A stretch of 64,000 bases of DNA from Micropterix aruncella (taxonomy: Eukaryota > Arthropoda > Insecta > Lepidoptera > Micropterigidae), in contig OX155964.1 in NCBI GenBank assembly GCA_944548615.1, forward strand, positions 10,354,925 to 10,418,924, read 5' to 3'. The notes under the pieces are model-generated. The model was not told the DNA's origin. It did not search any database and was given only the letters and a program-made list of their open reading frames with translations. This document shows, piece after piece, positions 34,504 through 45,309 of the stretch (the first letter of the stretch is position 1; each line of letters opens with the position of its first letter). The position numbers and the translations under genes are program-made.

Positions 34504-35521
34504 AAACATTTTAATAACGTAATGTATAGTTTTTGCAGTGCAACCGTTGTGCAAAACCTCCTCGCAGTAAACCATATTTTCAGGCCGAGGGCTGTTTCTG
34601 ATTCTGTCGGACTAATCGCGAGATCCACGACCTTGGAATAAAGCTTGATGACTCTCTCCTGTGTACTTCATATATAGATAGACGCACCCCACGCATGAGT
34701 TGTCAATCTTTTTATCGCCACCCATTATGAATACGTCTACGGCCTACGCAAACGCACCCATATATCCACGCCCGCCGCTGATAAGATAAGATGGCGACAC
34801 TTAAATAGTGGTATTTACCTCGAACGTCAATGTCACTGAACATGATAGCTTAGGTACTGCCGAGCACTACAGAAACACTGTTGCTTACCTGCAAAAAAAA
34901 GAAAACAACGTGAATATTCAAGATTAAAAATTCTCTGGTAGGCAATTTACTACCCGATCAGACAGTTTTTAAAAACAAGACTTAGGGACCATTTACAGCG
35001 GGCTGATTAGATCTTTTATGTTTAAAATGTCGGCGAATTCATTAAATTGTAATATCGTCATGCCTTCCAGTACAGGCCAGCAGGCGTTATTTCGCATAAG
35101 CTGCGATTTAATGAACGATGGTCTGAAATGCCAAAGAGAAAAGTATTTGTCGAGCATAAATTCTACCGCAAAAATTGCACGAAAATCGCTTACCAATAAT
35201 TTCAATTTCAATTTCAATTTATTTCCAAAAAAAATCTTAACAGATTGTAGAAACTTAATATTTAGGTACATTTAAATTACAGTCTATTAGTCCGTTTTTA
35301 CAATATTTAAATTTATCACCATGTACATACAGTTACTTCATTATTGCTTTTAGGGCATCAAAATCATTTTTAAGATTTATTTACTAAAACCACAAATTAA
35401 AATAATCGAAAAAATAATCAAGAAATTAAAATCAGAAAAAGTCAGAATAATTAAAAAATGCTACTTAAAATTGTCAAAAAAATGGCCAAAAAATTTGAAA
35501 AATTATTTAAAATTAACAAAC
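34504..35521. other. Intergenic DNA with a scrap of LINE C-terminus
   Basis: 34960-35000 (CAGTTTTTAAAAACAAGACT, TAGGGACCATTTACA) resembles the FKNRLREHLK-encoding end of the CR1-like LINE at 30590. Long overlapping frames at 34993-35275 on both strands show no motif. (ATTTCA)n at 35202-35217 is low complexity. Confidence 0.3.
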
Positions 35522-35663
35522 TCGGGCAGATGGCGGAGCTCGACGGTGCATTGTTTTGGCCTAAGTCTTCTGCGCTCATCTCACGGGAGACAGAACGTAC
35601 ATTTCGTTAAAACTTCCTGAGGTGACGGGTTCGCCTGTTTTAGTTGATAACTATAGTTGTCCT
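35522..35663 (-). repeat. GC-rich repeat family, copy D (fragment)
   Basis: Minus strand: GACAACTATAGTTATCAAC, CGAACCCGTCACCTCAGGAA, GTTTTAACGA, GAGCGCAGAAGACTT, CCGTCGAGCTCCGCCA. Matches the first 140 bp of the copies at 47049 and 51978. Confidence 0.8.
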
Positions 35664-36239
35664 CTCTTTCTAGCACACTTTATATGTATGTATGTGCTAT
35701 CACTATCTCTCGCTGTTATAACCATGCCCCTCTTGATACAATTTGTTTGTTCAATTTTTATTAGGCCGATCTGAATCGTATGATATTATTTGTATTACGA
35801 TCCGTCAGGGCAAAATAACAGTTACGCTTGACGAGAGCCAAACAGTACTTTTAAAATTATATAGGACGTCTTTTCTTTCATTGTTGACTGTAATTCAAAA
35901 TAAAAAAGAAGACTTCAGTTGTCGAAGTAGCGCAAATTCTTTCTCCACACAACATTTTATTGATCATAATGTGAAATTCGGAAATCGTCAACCAGAATTG
36001 GGAATTCGTCAATTGGAAAGAGGTCACTAAACGGAATTATGATGTCACGTAAAGTAGGAAATTACTATAATTACATGCAAAAATATTTCAAAATTTAGAT
36101 GACCGCCGTAAAAATCTAACCATCATATAAACTCAGAATGTCTAAGAGGAATCATCATGTTATAAGAAAAATCGTCTAGATTAGGTGATTTCATGTCAAT
36201 ACGTACTTTACATGAAATACCTTTTTTACACGATTGCCC
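35664..36239. other. Intergenic DNA without recognised feature
   Basis: A 95-codon frame at 35743-36030 (+) contains SYDIICITIRQGKITVTLDE and RQPELGIRQLERGH but no domain I know. Nothing else supported. Confidence 0.3.
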
Positions 36240-36657
36240 AACCAATAAATTAATAGTTTAAAAAAAAACACTAAAAACACGCTTTTGGGCTATGATTCGA
36301 TATTCACATACACACGGCTATGATACGATATTCCATCATCCAGTGCCTATCGTCCGGCTTCATCATCAGACCTTGAAACCTAATCGTGGTCAAAGTTCAT
36401 TCCAAGACTTTTCTAACAAGTCCAAACACAGCAATTATACGATGTTCCATCATGAAGTTCCAGTTCATATCTTCCGACTCCATCATCAGATCAGTTCGAC
36501 AGTACCATATTATTGTATTGTCATCAGAACTACATACAGCTGCCAATTTTCATGACGCTACGAACCTTGGAAGATGGTTAAATTAGTTACCTTAGATTCC
36601 AATACATAGTTACATATAGATCGACCTAATAAAAGCGTGTTAAAAAGGAGTTTAATT
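36240..36657 (+). repeat. Dispersed repeat, copy 2 (ACCTTGAAACCTAATCGTGG family)
   Basis: Nearly the same as 34000-34332 from AATTAATAGTTT to TAATAAAAGCGTGTTAA, with an extra local duplication (TATGATACGATATTCCATCA and TTATACGATGTTCCATCATG). Frames at 36292-36586 fall in the repeat and are not genes. Confidence 0.8.
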
Positions 36658-36900
36658 TTAGGATTTACGTATGTATGTTTTCCGTTACTTTATTCCACAA
36701 GCGTCTAAACGCTTGAACCGATCCAGGAGTGTGTGGTATTGTTAGAATCTTTATATCGTCCCGAGTGTCATATGGTACCTTACCTGTCCTAATATCGAGT
36801 AAGTAGTTGTCTAAATGTCCAAATGTTAATAAATTAACATAAATCTATCGTGTTTAGTATCAAATGAAAGGTCTGTTTTTTAGATACAATGATATAGGTT
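36658..36900 (+). repeat. Dispersed repeat, copy (TGTCCAAATGTT family)
   Basis: GTGTGTGGTATTGTTAGAAT, GTCTAAATGTCCAAATGTT and AGTATCAAATGAAAGGTCTG match 56870-57020 in the same orientation, and 33575-33850 inverted. It directly follows the previous repeat. Confidence 0.65.
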
Positions 36901-37475
36901 TTTGTTTGAGCTGTAACTTTTTTCGCACAATGGTTTGAGACTGACCGGCATAGTAAGTAATGACAGCCATGAAAAGAGCTTTTCAATGACTTAGTCCGGT
37001 CGCCATTGGTCGGTGGGGACGTTTACTCGCATCCTCCTTTAGCACCGATTAGGAACGACCATAAACAAAACTAAAAACTTAAGGAAATAAAACCCGTTCC
37101 TTAATTTTAAGATACGGATTACCAAAAGAATAGGCATGGCTTTTAATATCTCATATTTAAGAACTAACTAGATTATACATGCGAGAAACGGAATGTTGAC
37201 CATTAACTGTTTTGCAAATGTCTTATATTTAGGCACCAGACGAAGGCGTCCTGCTGGCAGCCTGTCAGTGGGCGGGGATCTCAAATTGCGAATTGAGGGA
37301 GGCATCGCTCGAGCTTCCCAAGTGGGACACGTCTGACTGGGCAGGGTTGCCAGGCGGACAGATTTCACAAATAAACGGTCCCACACGACTCGGACTTATA
37401 CACAGATAATATTTCAAAATTGAGTTGAGAGCTGAGGTTTTGAGTTTGTCCGCTGATAATATTTACAGTATAATA
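36901..37475. other. Intergenic DNA without recognised gene
   Basis: A minus-strand frame at 37386-37168 (72 codons) lies in a GC-richer patch (37230-37380). No domain recognised; it could be the edge of an unrecognised repeat. Confidence 0.3.
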
Positions 37476-38587
37476 TCAAAACATAGAACTTGCCCTAAGT
37501 GATAATAGCTATAAAATATAATTTTGGAAAAAACAAGTGCAAAATAAAATTTTTATAAATTTTCCAAAATTTTAAGTATTTAATTAAGACAAAAAAAAAC
37601 AATAAAAGAAACAGCAGTTGACCAAATACAAATTGAAGTGCTTCAAGAAAATATTACGACTGTCGCGAAATACACAGAATAATAAGAAAACGTGACATTG
37701 AAGGATGTGAATTCAGAGAGTTATAACGACACTAGCCATTCCGTCTCCCATGGAGTAAACGGAATCCACAATCGAACTACGCTAGCGGCCCGTAAGCACA
37801 GTTGGCGTACTGTGCCGTAAGAGTCCGAAATTTTACCGCGGAGCACGGAAGTGCCACCCAGCGGGCTCCCTCGCGCCCTTACTACCAGATTTGGGCGGAT
37901 TTCTCCATCCTACAACTAGAGTTGTCAACTACAACGGTCGAACCCGGCACCTCAGGAAGTTTTAACGATTAGTCGTTCTATCTCCCTAGAGTGAGCGCAG
38001 AAGACTTGGACAAAACAGTCCACTGTCAAGCTCCGCCACAAACCCGTAAGAGGCCAACGCCTTAACCGCGAGATAGCCAGGAGTGTTACCCAGCGGGCTT
38101 ACACTCACGCCCTTACTTCCAATTGCGACCAGATTGCTCCAGTCTCTCGATTGGTTACGAGTTCGAGGTCGCTTGCGCGGTCCTCTCCCTTAGGAAGCGG
38201 TGAAACGGTGTATACCGAATCTATCGCGGACCAGGGCATCCTTTGCCCGGCTATTCACTCAGGATCGGGTAGCGGATGGTCGTTTCAAGAGCAGTCGCCG
38301 TAAGGTCCGCAACCACCCCCGCTCTAAAGGAAACAGTACTGCTTCCACCAGACTCCCCCGACTGTTAGTCAGAGTGCGCAATCGATTGGCTTATGCCGCA
38401 CGGTGCGCAGACCGTCCAGGAGCGCCAGAAGGTTGATACCTAGGGGAAACTAGCCCTAAAGCCAGAGTCCTACCCGGGCTCGCACTTCATGCGTGGAGGC
38501 CGCCGGATGGGTGTTGACCCGTGAGTGTGACCAACTCTGAACAGAATGGGTCTTCGTGGCCAACTCAGCAAGGGCCCGTTAGCTCCC
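37476..38587 (+). mobile_element. GC-rich repeat family, copy A (longest)
   Basis: The GC-rich part runs 37727-38587 and ends GGGCCCGTTAGCTCCC. Two diverged units of about 240 bp are in tandem at its 5' side (one ending CAGATTTGGGCGGATTTCTC, the next CGACCAGATTGCTCCAGTCT), joined by AACTAGAGTTGTCAACTACA. A body shared with copies B, C and E follows (CGGTGTATACCGAATCTATC, AGCGCCAGAAGGTTGA, GGCCGCCGGATGGGT). TACAGTATAGTA directly after the 3' end recurs as TACAGTATAATA at 37464-37475, a possible 12-bp target duplication that would put 250 bp of AT-rich sequence inside the copy. No poly(A). The frame 38200-38436 recurs in other copies but shows no known domain. Probably part of a non-LTR retroelement; unproven. 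Confidence 0.65.
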
Positions 38588-38673
38588 TACAGTATAGTAG
38601 GATGGAGAATGACTACACGACTTACGACTTATACATTACCTTGAAATAAAAACACCAAGCCTTTTTTTACTAC

Positions 38674-38906
38674 AGGCCGCGTCAAAGATCTCGGTCCCTT
38701 GCTCAGATGCTTAGATCAGATGTATTGCATTTATTCAACATCAATGCACGGAGACCAAAAATGGATAGAAATCCCTTTAAACTATCTGTCTGCTGTCTCT
38801 AGCGGAGTTTTTAATGAGCTTATATTATATATGTGTGAAGTGTGAACGCATTTTTGATCCAGTGTTCGAGGGACTGAGATCTTTGACGCGGCAAGTACGT
38901 TAATAC
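38674..38906. mobile_element. Short TIR element of the CAGGCCGCGCCAAA family
   Basis: Left ACAGGCCGCGTCAAAGATCT, CGGTCCCTTGC; right, read from the minus strand, TTGCCGCGTCAAAGATCTCA, GTCCCTCGAAC. The interior has TGCTTAGATCAGATGTATTG and GCATTTATTCAACATCAATG as in the element at 10214. About 230 bp, non-coding. Confidence 0.7.
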
Positions 38907-39000
38907 GGAAAAGTACAAATTAAATGAAAAGAGCTTTGGTACGTTTTTCGCTCGAGTTAAAACCACAAACACCTTACTCCCCTTTGCCATCAGCTCTTTT

Positions 39001-39364
39001 ATGTCTAGAACTTTCGCCCGACCTTCAACTACGTCGAAACCACAGTTTATGATCATCATGGCTCTCTACAGTGCCCTATGCGTTTTGTGCGGGGGACCTG
39101 GCAACTCTTCTCGGCCCCCGCTCGCTACGTTCCGCCCGCGCTACGCCCTGGGGGAACTAGAAGCCGCCGAAATCGAACTAATAACCCGTCCAAAAATAAA
39201 TCCAGACGAGATGTCGCTAGATGCGGCCGACGCGGATTTGTGCAAACGGTTTCATATAGCACACACGCTAGAATTAGAATTTTGGAAAAAATAACGCAAT
39301 TCACGACAGCGATGGATGCTATGAATGCGCATGATCCATGAAGTAGAATACCGAATAGTAATCG
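39001..39364 (+). other. Unassigned stretch with overlapping short frames
   Basis: Three frames of 80-97 codons overlap here on both strands, in a moderately GC-rich patch. The one at 39001-39294 includes CVLCGGPGNSS and DEMSLDAADADLCKRFH. None matches a family I know. Could be a LINE scrap. Confidence 0.25.
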
Positions 39365-39960
39365 GTTCAATCGGATATTCTTCTTCTACTTCCTCGATCT
39401 GGTTTGGTCCACTCCTGGACGTAGCCTCTTCCTTCTTCCTCCATGTCTATCTGGCAGCTGCTGCCCTCAGCCAGTTGGTCCCTGCTGCTTTTCTGATGTC
39501 GTCCAGCCATCGTAGTTGTGGTCTACGCTTCGCTTTGTGGTTCTTGGTCTCCACGGACAAGCCTCTTCGGCCACCTCACATCATCCTGCCTTGCGACGTG
39601 ACCTGCCCAGCTCCACTTCAGTCTGGCGATACGTTTCATGAAGTCTGTCACGCCCGCGCGTGCGCTTTCGTATTTCTTCATTGTGCACTCTGTCGCGGAG
39701 ACTGATGTCCAGCATTGCTCTCTCCATGGCCCTTTGGCATATTCTACGGCGGTTGGCACTGCTCGCGATAGAGGCACTGTTTCAAGGCCGTGCTTTGCTA
39801 CCGGCAGCACTCATGTCTCATACACTTTCAGCTTTAGGTTGATGGGCATCGCTGGGTCTCTCAGGATGAAGGCAAGGTTTCCAAAGGCCGCGCAAGTCAA
39901 CCCCATGTGTCCTTCAACCGGATATCCGGCAGTATTTTAAAAATTTGGTATATGGCGAAT
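39365..39960 (-). pseudogene. LINE reverse-transcriptase C-terminal remnant
   Basis: Read on the minus strand. The frame 39810-39523 contains YAKGPWREQCW, RIARLKWSWAGHVARQDDVR and WPKRLVRGDQEPQSEA, then with a frameshift RGYVQEWTKPDRG. The sequence LKWxWAGHVAR followed by WxxR and a late EAYVQQWT-like phrase is the familiar C-terminal end of a large group of lepidopteran LINEs. The catalytic domain is absent (5' truncation) and frames are broken. It ends in a GAAGTAGAAGAAGAATAT tail (minus strand, about 39377-39394), consistent with an A/G-rich LINE tail. Confidence 0.75.
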
Positions 39961-40029
39961 ATTCGGTGTACGAACCATTGAGTAAAAATCATATTCGTAG
40001 AAATAACTTGTTAAGGGCATCCACCTCTC
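39961..40029. other. Short spacer
   Basis: No feature. Confidence 0.3.
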
Positions 40030-40830
40030 TTACAGTCGACCACGCTCCTATACAATCGTACTTTCGCGATTTCTCTGAAATCTCATAGTACGGAATAAAA
40101 ATGAAACTTTTTATCGCTTCTTCTACTAAATAGGGACTATTCCCGTTGGTATTTACCAACGGGAATAATCCCGATTTGAGCGAAATAGCTCATTTGAGCG
40201 AATAGCAAAGCGTATTGGGCGTATATGCTCGTTTGAGCGAAAAGCAAGCGTATTGCGATATTATTCGCAATTATGCGTAAACCAATATGCAAACACGGAT
40301 AGGTAAAATAGTTTAAAAGTTTATGAAGGTAAGTATTTATACACCGTGCTTTTGCACAGAGTGCCTTAAATTTCACAAATTATTCATGTGGTCAAATAGA
40401 GACCAAAATGTAAAATGATCTATTTCCCAATTTATTTTGGGAATTGTGTGCCTTATATTTACGGGATTATTCTACATGTTGAGATTTCAATTATTTACAT
40501 TTTCGAAATAGTTGAATCAGTACAAGCAAATAAAAAATTTGTTTTGTTTTTTTGGAAAAAACCACAAAAAATCTTTCGAAAAAATGTACTTTTGTAAATT
40601 TATAAAAATGAATGTTTTGAAAAATAGTATAAAAAGAGTTGAGCGCGTTGCGCCATCCAGCAAAAAAACAATATTAGCGATATTTTACCTATTTGTAAAT
40701 GGCGCAGCGCGCTCAACGCTAGTCAAACTTTTATTTACCAGTAAAGTTTTTCAAATTAACAAAAAAAAACAAAAATAAAGTTTTTTTTTGTTTTTTATTC
40801 CATTTTGTTTTATCAGATTGCCGAGTCGTC
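40030..40830. repeat. Dispersed repeat with inverted TTGAGCGCGTTGCGCCATC words, copy 2
   Basis: Shares CAATCGTACTTTCGCGATTT and the stem pair AGTTGAGCGCGTTGCGCCAT (40636) / ATGGCGCAGCGCGCTCAAC (40698) with 31130-31620. About 450 bp of extra sequence (40130-40600) separates the shared parts; it includes a hairpin at 40138-40166 and repeated TTTGAGCGAA words at 40175-40240. Non-coding. Confidence 0.65.
40138..40166. repeat. Hairpin, ATTCCCGTTGGTA arms
   Basis: ATTCCCGTTGGTA, a short centre, TACCAACGGGAAT: near-perfect palindrome of about 29 bp. Confidence 0.85.
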
Positions 40831-40879
40831 AAAATATCCACAAATACAATAAATACAACGGCAAAAACCGCGCCGGCGA

Positions 40880-41327
40880 CCAGGCGTATACTAAACTTTC
40901 TATCGCAGCGCTAGCACAGAATAACTATCTTTTCGCAGTGGTGGTATCAGGGTGTTAATGGAAAAGCATATTTAGCGTAACTCTCAGAGCGCTCTCACGT
41001 TTTAATTAATTGTAATTAATTTAGGGCCTAAATAAAAAATGTGGCTGAGCGCGACCCTAGAGAATTAACCAGTCAATATAATGAAATTAAAATTAAACAC
41101 ACTCACCGCTTACATTGTAGGAGTAATCGCGACTGAAAGTTTTCAAAGTCAGTTTAAAGCCTCAATGTTCAAGGCAATTAGCAACTTTTTTGAGTCCAAA
41201 TTTTAAATTGGTTCTTTATCGTGGAATTCGCTTAAAAACTAATTTAATTATTGCTTATATTTTTCAAAAAACTCATAAAACTAAAATTCTTCATATATGG
41301 TCGTTCCCAAGTATCATGTCGCCTTAA
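40880..41327 (+). mobile_element. TTAA-ended MITE, copy 1 (left end lost)
   Basis: From TCTATCGCAGCGCTAGCACA to GTATCATGTCGCCTTAA it matches 50330-50761 with roughly one difference in ten bases. The right terminus with TTAA is present (41324-41327); the left terminus seen in copy 2 is not found. Confidence 0.75.
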
Positions 41328-41929
41328 AACTGCGGTACGCTGCAACCAGAAGGAAAATTCGTACCGAAGAATCGACTCGAAACAGGAGAAGTATATTGTT
41401 TTGGTACGTTTTAGTTATTAGGAACCCAAAAGAGACTTCCATTTCCTCCACGTACCAAAATGGCGTGTTCAAAGTGATAGTCTGTTTTTAACAACCCGGT
41501 GCAAACCGCATGCCCGATACGCGAATGAAAGTACGAAGCGTGAGCGCAATGGCAACAGAACTATGCAACACGGTGATTAATTAATCTGGAATTTTTAAAT
41601 GACTCGCATTGTTACAGCAACAACGTTGGATACCAATGACTTTTCGTATGCATAATTTTTCCCCCTCTACAAAATAGAATAAGCGAAAGGGGAGAGAATG
41701 TCGACAAGTCAACTCAGAACAATCGAAGTTTGCAGATTTTACTTTCGAGTTGAGCAAGCACTTCGACCACATAAATATACATATTTTTGCCCGCTGTATT
41801 AATATTTATTTAATTTTATTTTCTCTATTTATCTTAATCTATATTATTCATGGTTTTCTTGAAAAGCCACAAACCAAATTCCGCCCCGTGGCAACTTTGC
41901 AAAATGTTCGCAACAACCATTGATATATG
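41328..41929. other. Intergenic DNA without recognised feature
   Basis: No supported gene. Short overlapping frames only. Confidence 0.35.
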
Positions 41930-42205
41930 ATCCCCTAGATGGGCCTTTCGCGCTCGAAAATGACCCCTTCAAAACCACTACTGAAAGTCGGCCAGTAGTA
42001 AGATAGTTTGGTCGCAGTTCACTGGCAGACAGCCGACCGTTTCCGGTGTGAGAGCTGCCGCGACGAATAGTGGCGTGCTATTCTCTCGCATACTGTTCAA
42101 TTTATTTCTCTCTCTGTCACTGTCACATGTTTTACGAGCAAAGGGTATGGAGCCAACATATTTGTATCTGAGGGCATATCTAGCTAATATATCGATGGCA
42201 ACAAC
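41930..42205 (+). repeat. Dispersed repeat, copy 2 (CCACTACTGAAAGTCGGCCA family)
   Basis: Same family and orientation as 21360-21685: CTTCAAAACCACTACTGAAA, GCCGACCGTTTCCGGTGTGA, GAGCAAAGGGTATGGAGCC. Confidence 0.65.
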
Positions 42206-42547
42206 GCGTTGTTTTTTTTTTACTAAATAAGCGTTTTCTGCCTTAACATATTATTAAAATCACAATGAAATAGCGATATGTACGCTAAAACGGTGTACAC
42301 TTTCGCTCTTTATCTTAGTTATGCATCACGACGCGAGCATTTTCGAGCGGAGCGAAGGCACGGACGTTTAGGTCGATGGGTATATAAAAAGATATGTAGT
42401 CGCACTAATATTGTAGACACAAGCCGTGAATTTAGTAAATGAGTCTGGGCTGCGTTAGCTCCTACGGGTCTCAAGAGTATTTATTGTATTAGTTAACCAT
42501 TTGCACTCGAGCGACTCCGCTAAGGCACCCGGGCAGTTTATTGCGTT
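42206..42547 (+). promoter_or_regulatory. Possible promoter-like segment with TATA box
   Basis: GGGTATATAAAAAG at 42379-42392 is a good TATA box, preceded by GC-rich DNA (GACGCGAGCATTTTCGAGCG). About 30 bp downstream TAGTCGCACT could be an initiator. No ORF follows within 200 bp, so it may be the promoter of a lost gene or of a retroelement terminal repeat. Weak call. Confidence 0.2.
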
Positions 42548-42655
42548 AACTAGTATTTTAGTAGTATTTTTTTTGTATTATATGTGTAGTATTTTCCGTG
42601 GAATAAAAATGGTATTGTTGTAAAATGATGTTCAGAAAAAAATCAGTTGGGTCAT
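42548..42655 (+). repeat. TAGTATTTT repeat, left copy
   Basis: TAGTATTTTAGTAGTATTTT, CGTGGAATAAAAATGGTATT. Homologous to 43167-43272 on the other side of the inserted TIR element and to 58150-58255. The element at 42669-43163 therefore lies between two related copies. Confidence 0.6.
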
Positions 42656-42668
42656 CCCCGCCCTGTAA

Positions 42669-43163
42669 AGGTGTGAATCCATTAGGTTCGCGCATTAACT
42701 CTGCTCCGCGCATCTCCAACTGCTCCAGTAGTGGATACGTTCGCGCTCCTGGACTGTGCAACTTCGCACGCTCCGCGGCGAGCGCTCCAAACGGTGGCGG
42801 TAAATGCTGCGAACACATAGTGGAGCGCAGCGTCTTCGAGGACGCGAGGAAAGTGAGACGTTGGTGGGTACGTCTCGCGCATCGAGTTCGGCGTTCAGTA
42901 AACGCAAATACATCGCTATGGAGTGGGCCGAAGAAAAATGTCTAGCTCTAATCGAGGATTACCGAAATTATACAGTGCTGTGGGATCCGAAGGATGAGAA
43001 ATTTAAAAATAAGTTCTGCCAATGACATGTCCGCTCAACGTGTAAATGACAACTGTGGAGCTTTCGCTGTCCTTGAGTTGATGCGCGCACCGTCTCCATT
43101 TGAGCAGTTGCAGATGCGCGGAGAAGAGTTGATGCGCGAAAGTAATGGATACCGACCTTAAGG
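42669..43163 (+). mobile_element. TIR element carrying a MADF-domain fragment (Harbinger-derived)
   Basis: The left terminus AAGGTGTGAATCCATTAGG.TTCGCGCATTAACTC.GCTCCGCGCATCTCCAACTGCTC and the right terminus, which read from the minus strand is AAGGTCGGTATCCATTACTTTCGCGCATCAACTC.TCTCCGCGCATCTGCAACTGCTC, are about 60-bp inverted repeats with few mismatches. Immediately inside is a GC-rich leader and then a start codon for a MADF-domain N-terminus, the same order as in the full Harbinger element at 15199. This looks like an internal deletion derivative of a different, autonomous PIF/Harbinger element. Confidence 0.7.
42918..43025 (+). pseudogene. MADF-domain N-terminal fragment
   Basis: From the ATG at 42918 the frame reads MEWAEEKCLALIEDYRNY, TVLWDPKDEKFKNK, then FCQ and a stop at 43023-43025. 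The pattern (short acidic start, hydrophobic helix, TxLWDPxxxxFKNK) is the first third of a MADF domain, parallel to MDWTNDKIINFIQAIETYPV in the 15466 gene. The remainder of the domain and all of the nuclease are missing because of internal deletion. The upstream extension of this open frame to 42804 is the element's leader. Confidence 0.7.
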
Positions 43164-43166
43164 TTT

Positions 43167-43272
43167 TTGTAGTATTTTAGTAGTATTTTCGTAGTGTTTT
43201 AATAGTATTTTTGTACTATATTTGTAAAAATTTTCGTGGTCTTAAAATGGTATTTTTTCCAATGTGATGTAG
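43167..43272 (+). repeat. TAGTATTTT repeat, right copy
   Basis: TTTTGTAGTATTTTAGTAG, TTCGTGGTCTTAAAATGGTA. See left copy at 42548-42655. Confidence 0.6.
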
Positions 43273-45309
43273 TATTTTCCAAATTGCGAAAAAGACCTCG
43301 AGTGCATAGGGTTCAGATAGAACTACAATAAGTTTGTAAACTCTCATCTCACATAGTAAAATTGGTTTGAAAATTGTAATTTTATTTATTTATTTTATAT
43401 ATCCCTACAGTCTGGCCAGAAAGAGTAGAGTTCATGTCAGAAAGTAATATATTTAATCCATTTACAAACACGAGTACATCGATCCATCAAGTTGAACAGT
43501 AAACATATTAAAAGTCTAGCCCCCAGGAAGACTACAGTTCGATTTTTGCGTTTCTAGTGATCAGTACAGGTTTATTAAACAGAGACCTACAATGATAATA
43601 AGTAGTATTATTATTAGAGGTATTTAACGATATCGATTAAATTTTAGTAAGTCCATTAACCCTTACCACCAGGATTTTTCGCCTGAGCAGAGAGTAACAG
43701 TAACAGCTGCTTCATGAAAATCGACTGAAATTTAACAATTACGACTTAAGGTCCGTGGATAGTATTCTATCAGTAGGTTGGTTTTCTGTCACTTTTTTTG
43801 TGTAACATAACTTTTTCAACTACTGTCGAGTAATTTCAAATGTTTAGAAGGCCTGTTTTGAAGGTTTCACTTTGTATTTTTGACAGTTTGCCCCATTTCT
43901 CCATTGTTAAGGTATATCATAGTATTATATAAATAATGTCTTGTTTAGGCGTCTTCCAGCATTCCGTTTCTCGGGTCAGAATACAGACTTTTATGATTAT
44001 CATTCCTCCCCCTCTCTCTTTCTCTCTTTCTTTATTTTTAAAAATTGTTTGATATGCTTGGTAAGCGATAACATGGCTTGGCCCAATAGTCACGGTACGA
44101 GTCAATCGATAGCATTCAAAACGCCTTATCTATATCTCCCGTCCCGTTCTGCCCGACCTCGAGCACTCTTATTCAGCTTTTTTTCTAAGCAGCCGCGGCT
44201 TTTGTTTGTTTGTTTAGGCAGCGACGAGTCGAGATATTGTGGGGGCAGGTAGCGCCTTTGCCTTCGGTCATAGCTCTGTCTCATTCTCACTTGTCCCCAG
44301 ATGAATTTATAAGCGTCCACTAACGCGACGCCCAGAAGATAAAATCTTGGTATTTTGAATCTGTTTAATATCAAAATATCAGATATGAATTTCGCACTTG
44401 GTACGCCTATAAAAATGAGCTAAAGTAATTTCAAACTTCGATAACTAGGCTATAAACATACATTGCGCTGTCGCCATATTGGCGTCGTTTTAAAGTAGGA
44501 TGGTTCTTCTTGCATAGTACCTACTGCTCCGGTATTCGAAACGGCTGAACGTTGCGAGCAGCGCACGCGCAACCTACCTAAAAGTGAACCTACGATTTTT
44601 GACTTTCAAAAAAGACACGTGTTTATAAACGGGACCATATCTCAGAGACTAATAATTTGATCCGACTGAACCGAGTGTTGTTTTGAAGAGGTTTATATAT
44701 GTATGTTACAACTCAACCTGGGCTCTAAGTGTGTTGTCAAAAAGTAAAAAAGATGAGAGACTGTGAATTTCAAAAAGTTGAGACTGACTATTTCCCGATT
44801 TTCTCAAAATGTCGCGATAAATAAGGGGGAAGTACCAATTTACAAAACACGGCCACGAATGCGCAGACCCCAAAATACCTAAGTGAATGACACCGAAAAT
44901 ACCCAAAAGCAACGTGCAACAACGTAAGCGCGTTCGAACAACGCGGTATATGTCGAGCCTGGGTCAAGTATGGATTTTGTATTGATATGATTTCATTGAT
45001 GATAAGAAGGAGGGTAAAATTTTAATATGCTATACAAGACTGTCGTTTTCACGAAAATAACTGCGGCATTCGACACTGCCTCTATCTTTATTTTATTTCT
45101 GTAGAATATTAACAAATTCTTTTTTTTTAATTATTTTGTTGCTGATTATCTAATTTGTTGCTTGATTTTTTACTGATGACTGATGGTCAACTTTGATTGC
45201 CTGATCTTACAATGCAAGGTTTCCGGTTAGAATCCCGGCTGGGTCTACATTCTAGGTACTACTTTATAAGAACTTTTATACTATATACTACACGTTTACC
45301 TAATTCCTT
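43273..45309. other. Intergenic DNA without recognised gene
   Basis: About 2 kb. CTCTCTCTTTCTCTCTTTC at 44012 is low complexity. Overlapping frames at 43917-44374 have no motif. TTAACCCTTACCACC at 43656 resembles a TTAA-CCC terminus, but no partner was found. Confidence 0.35.
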
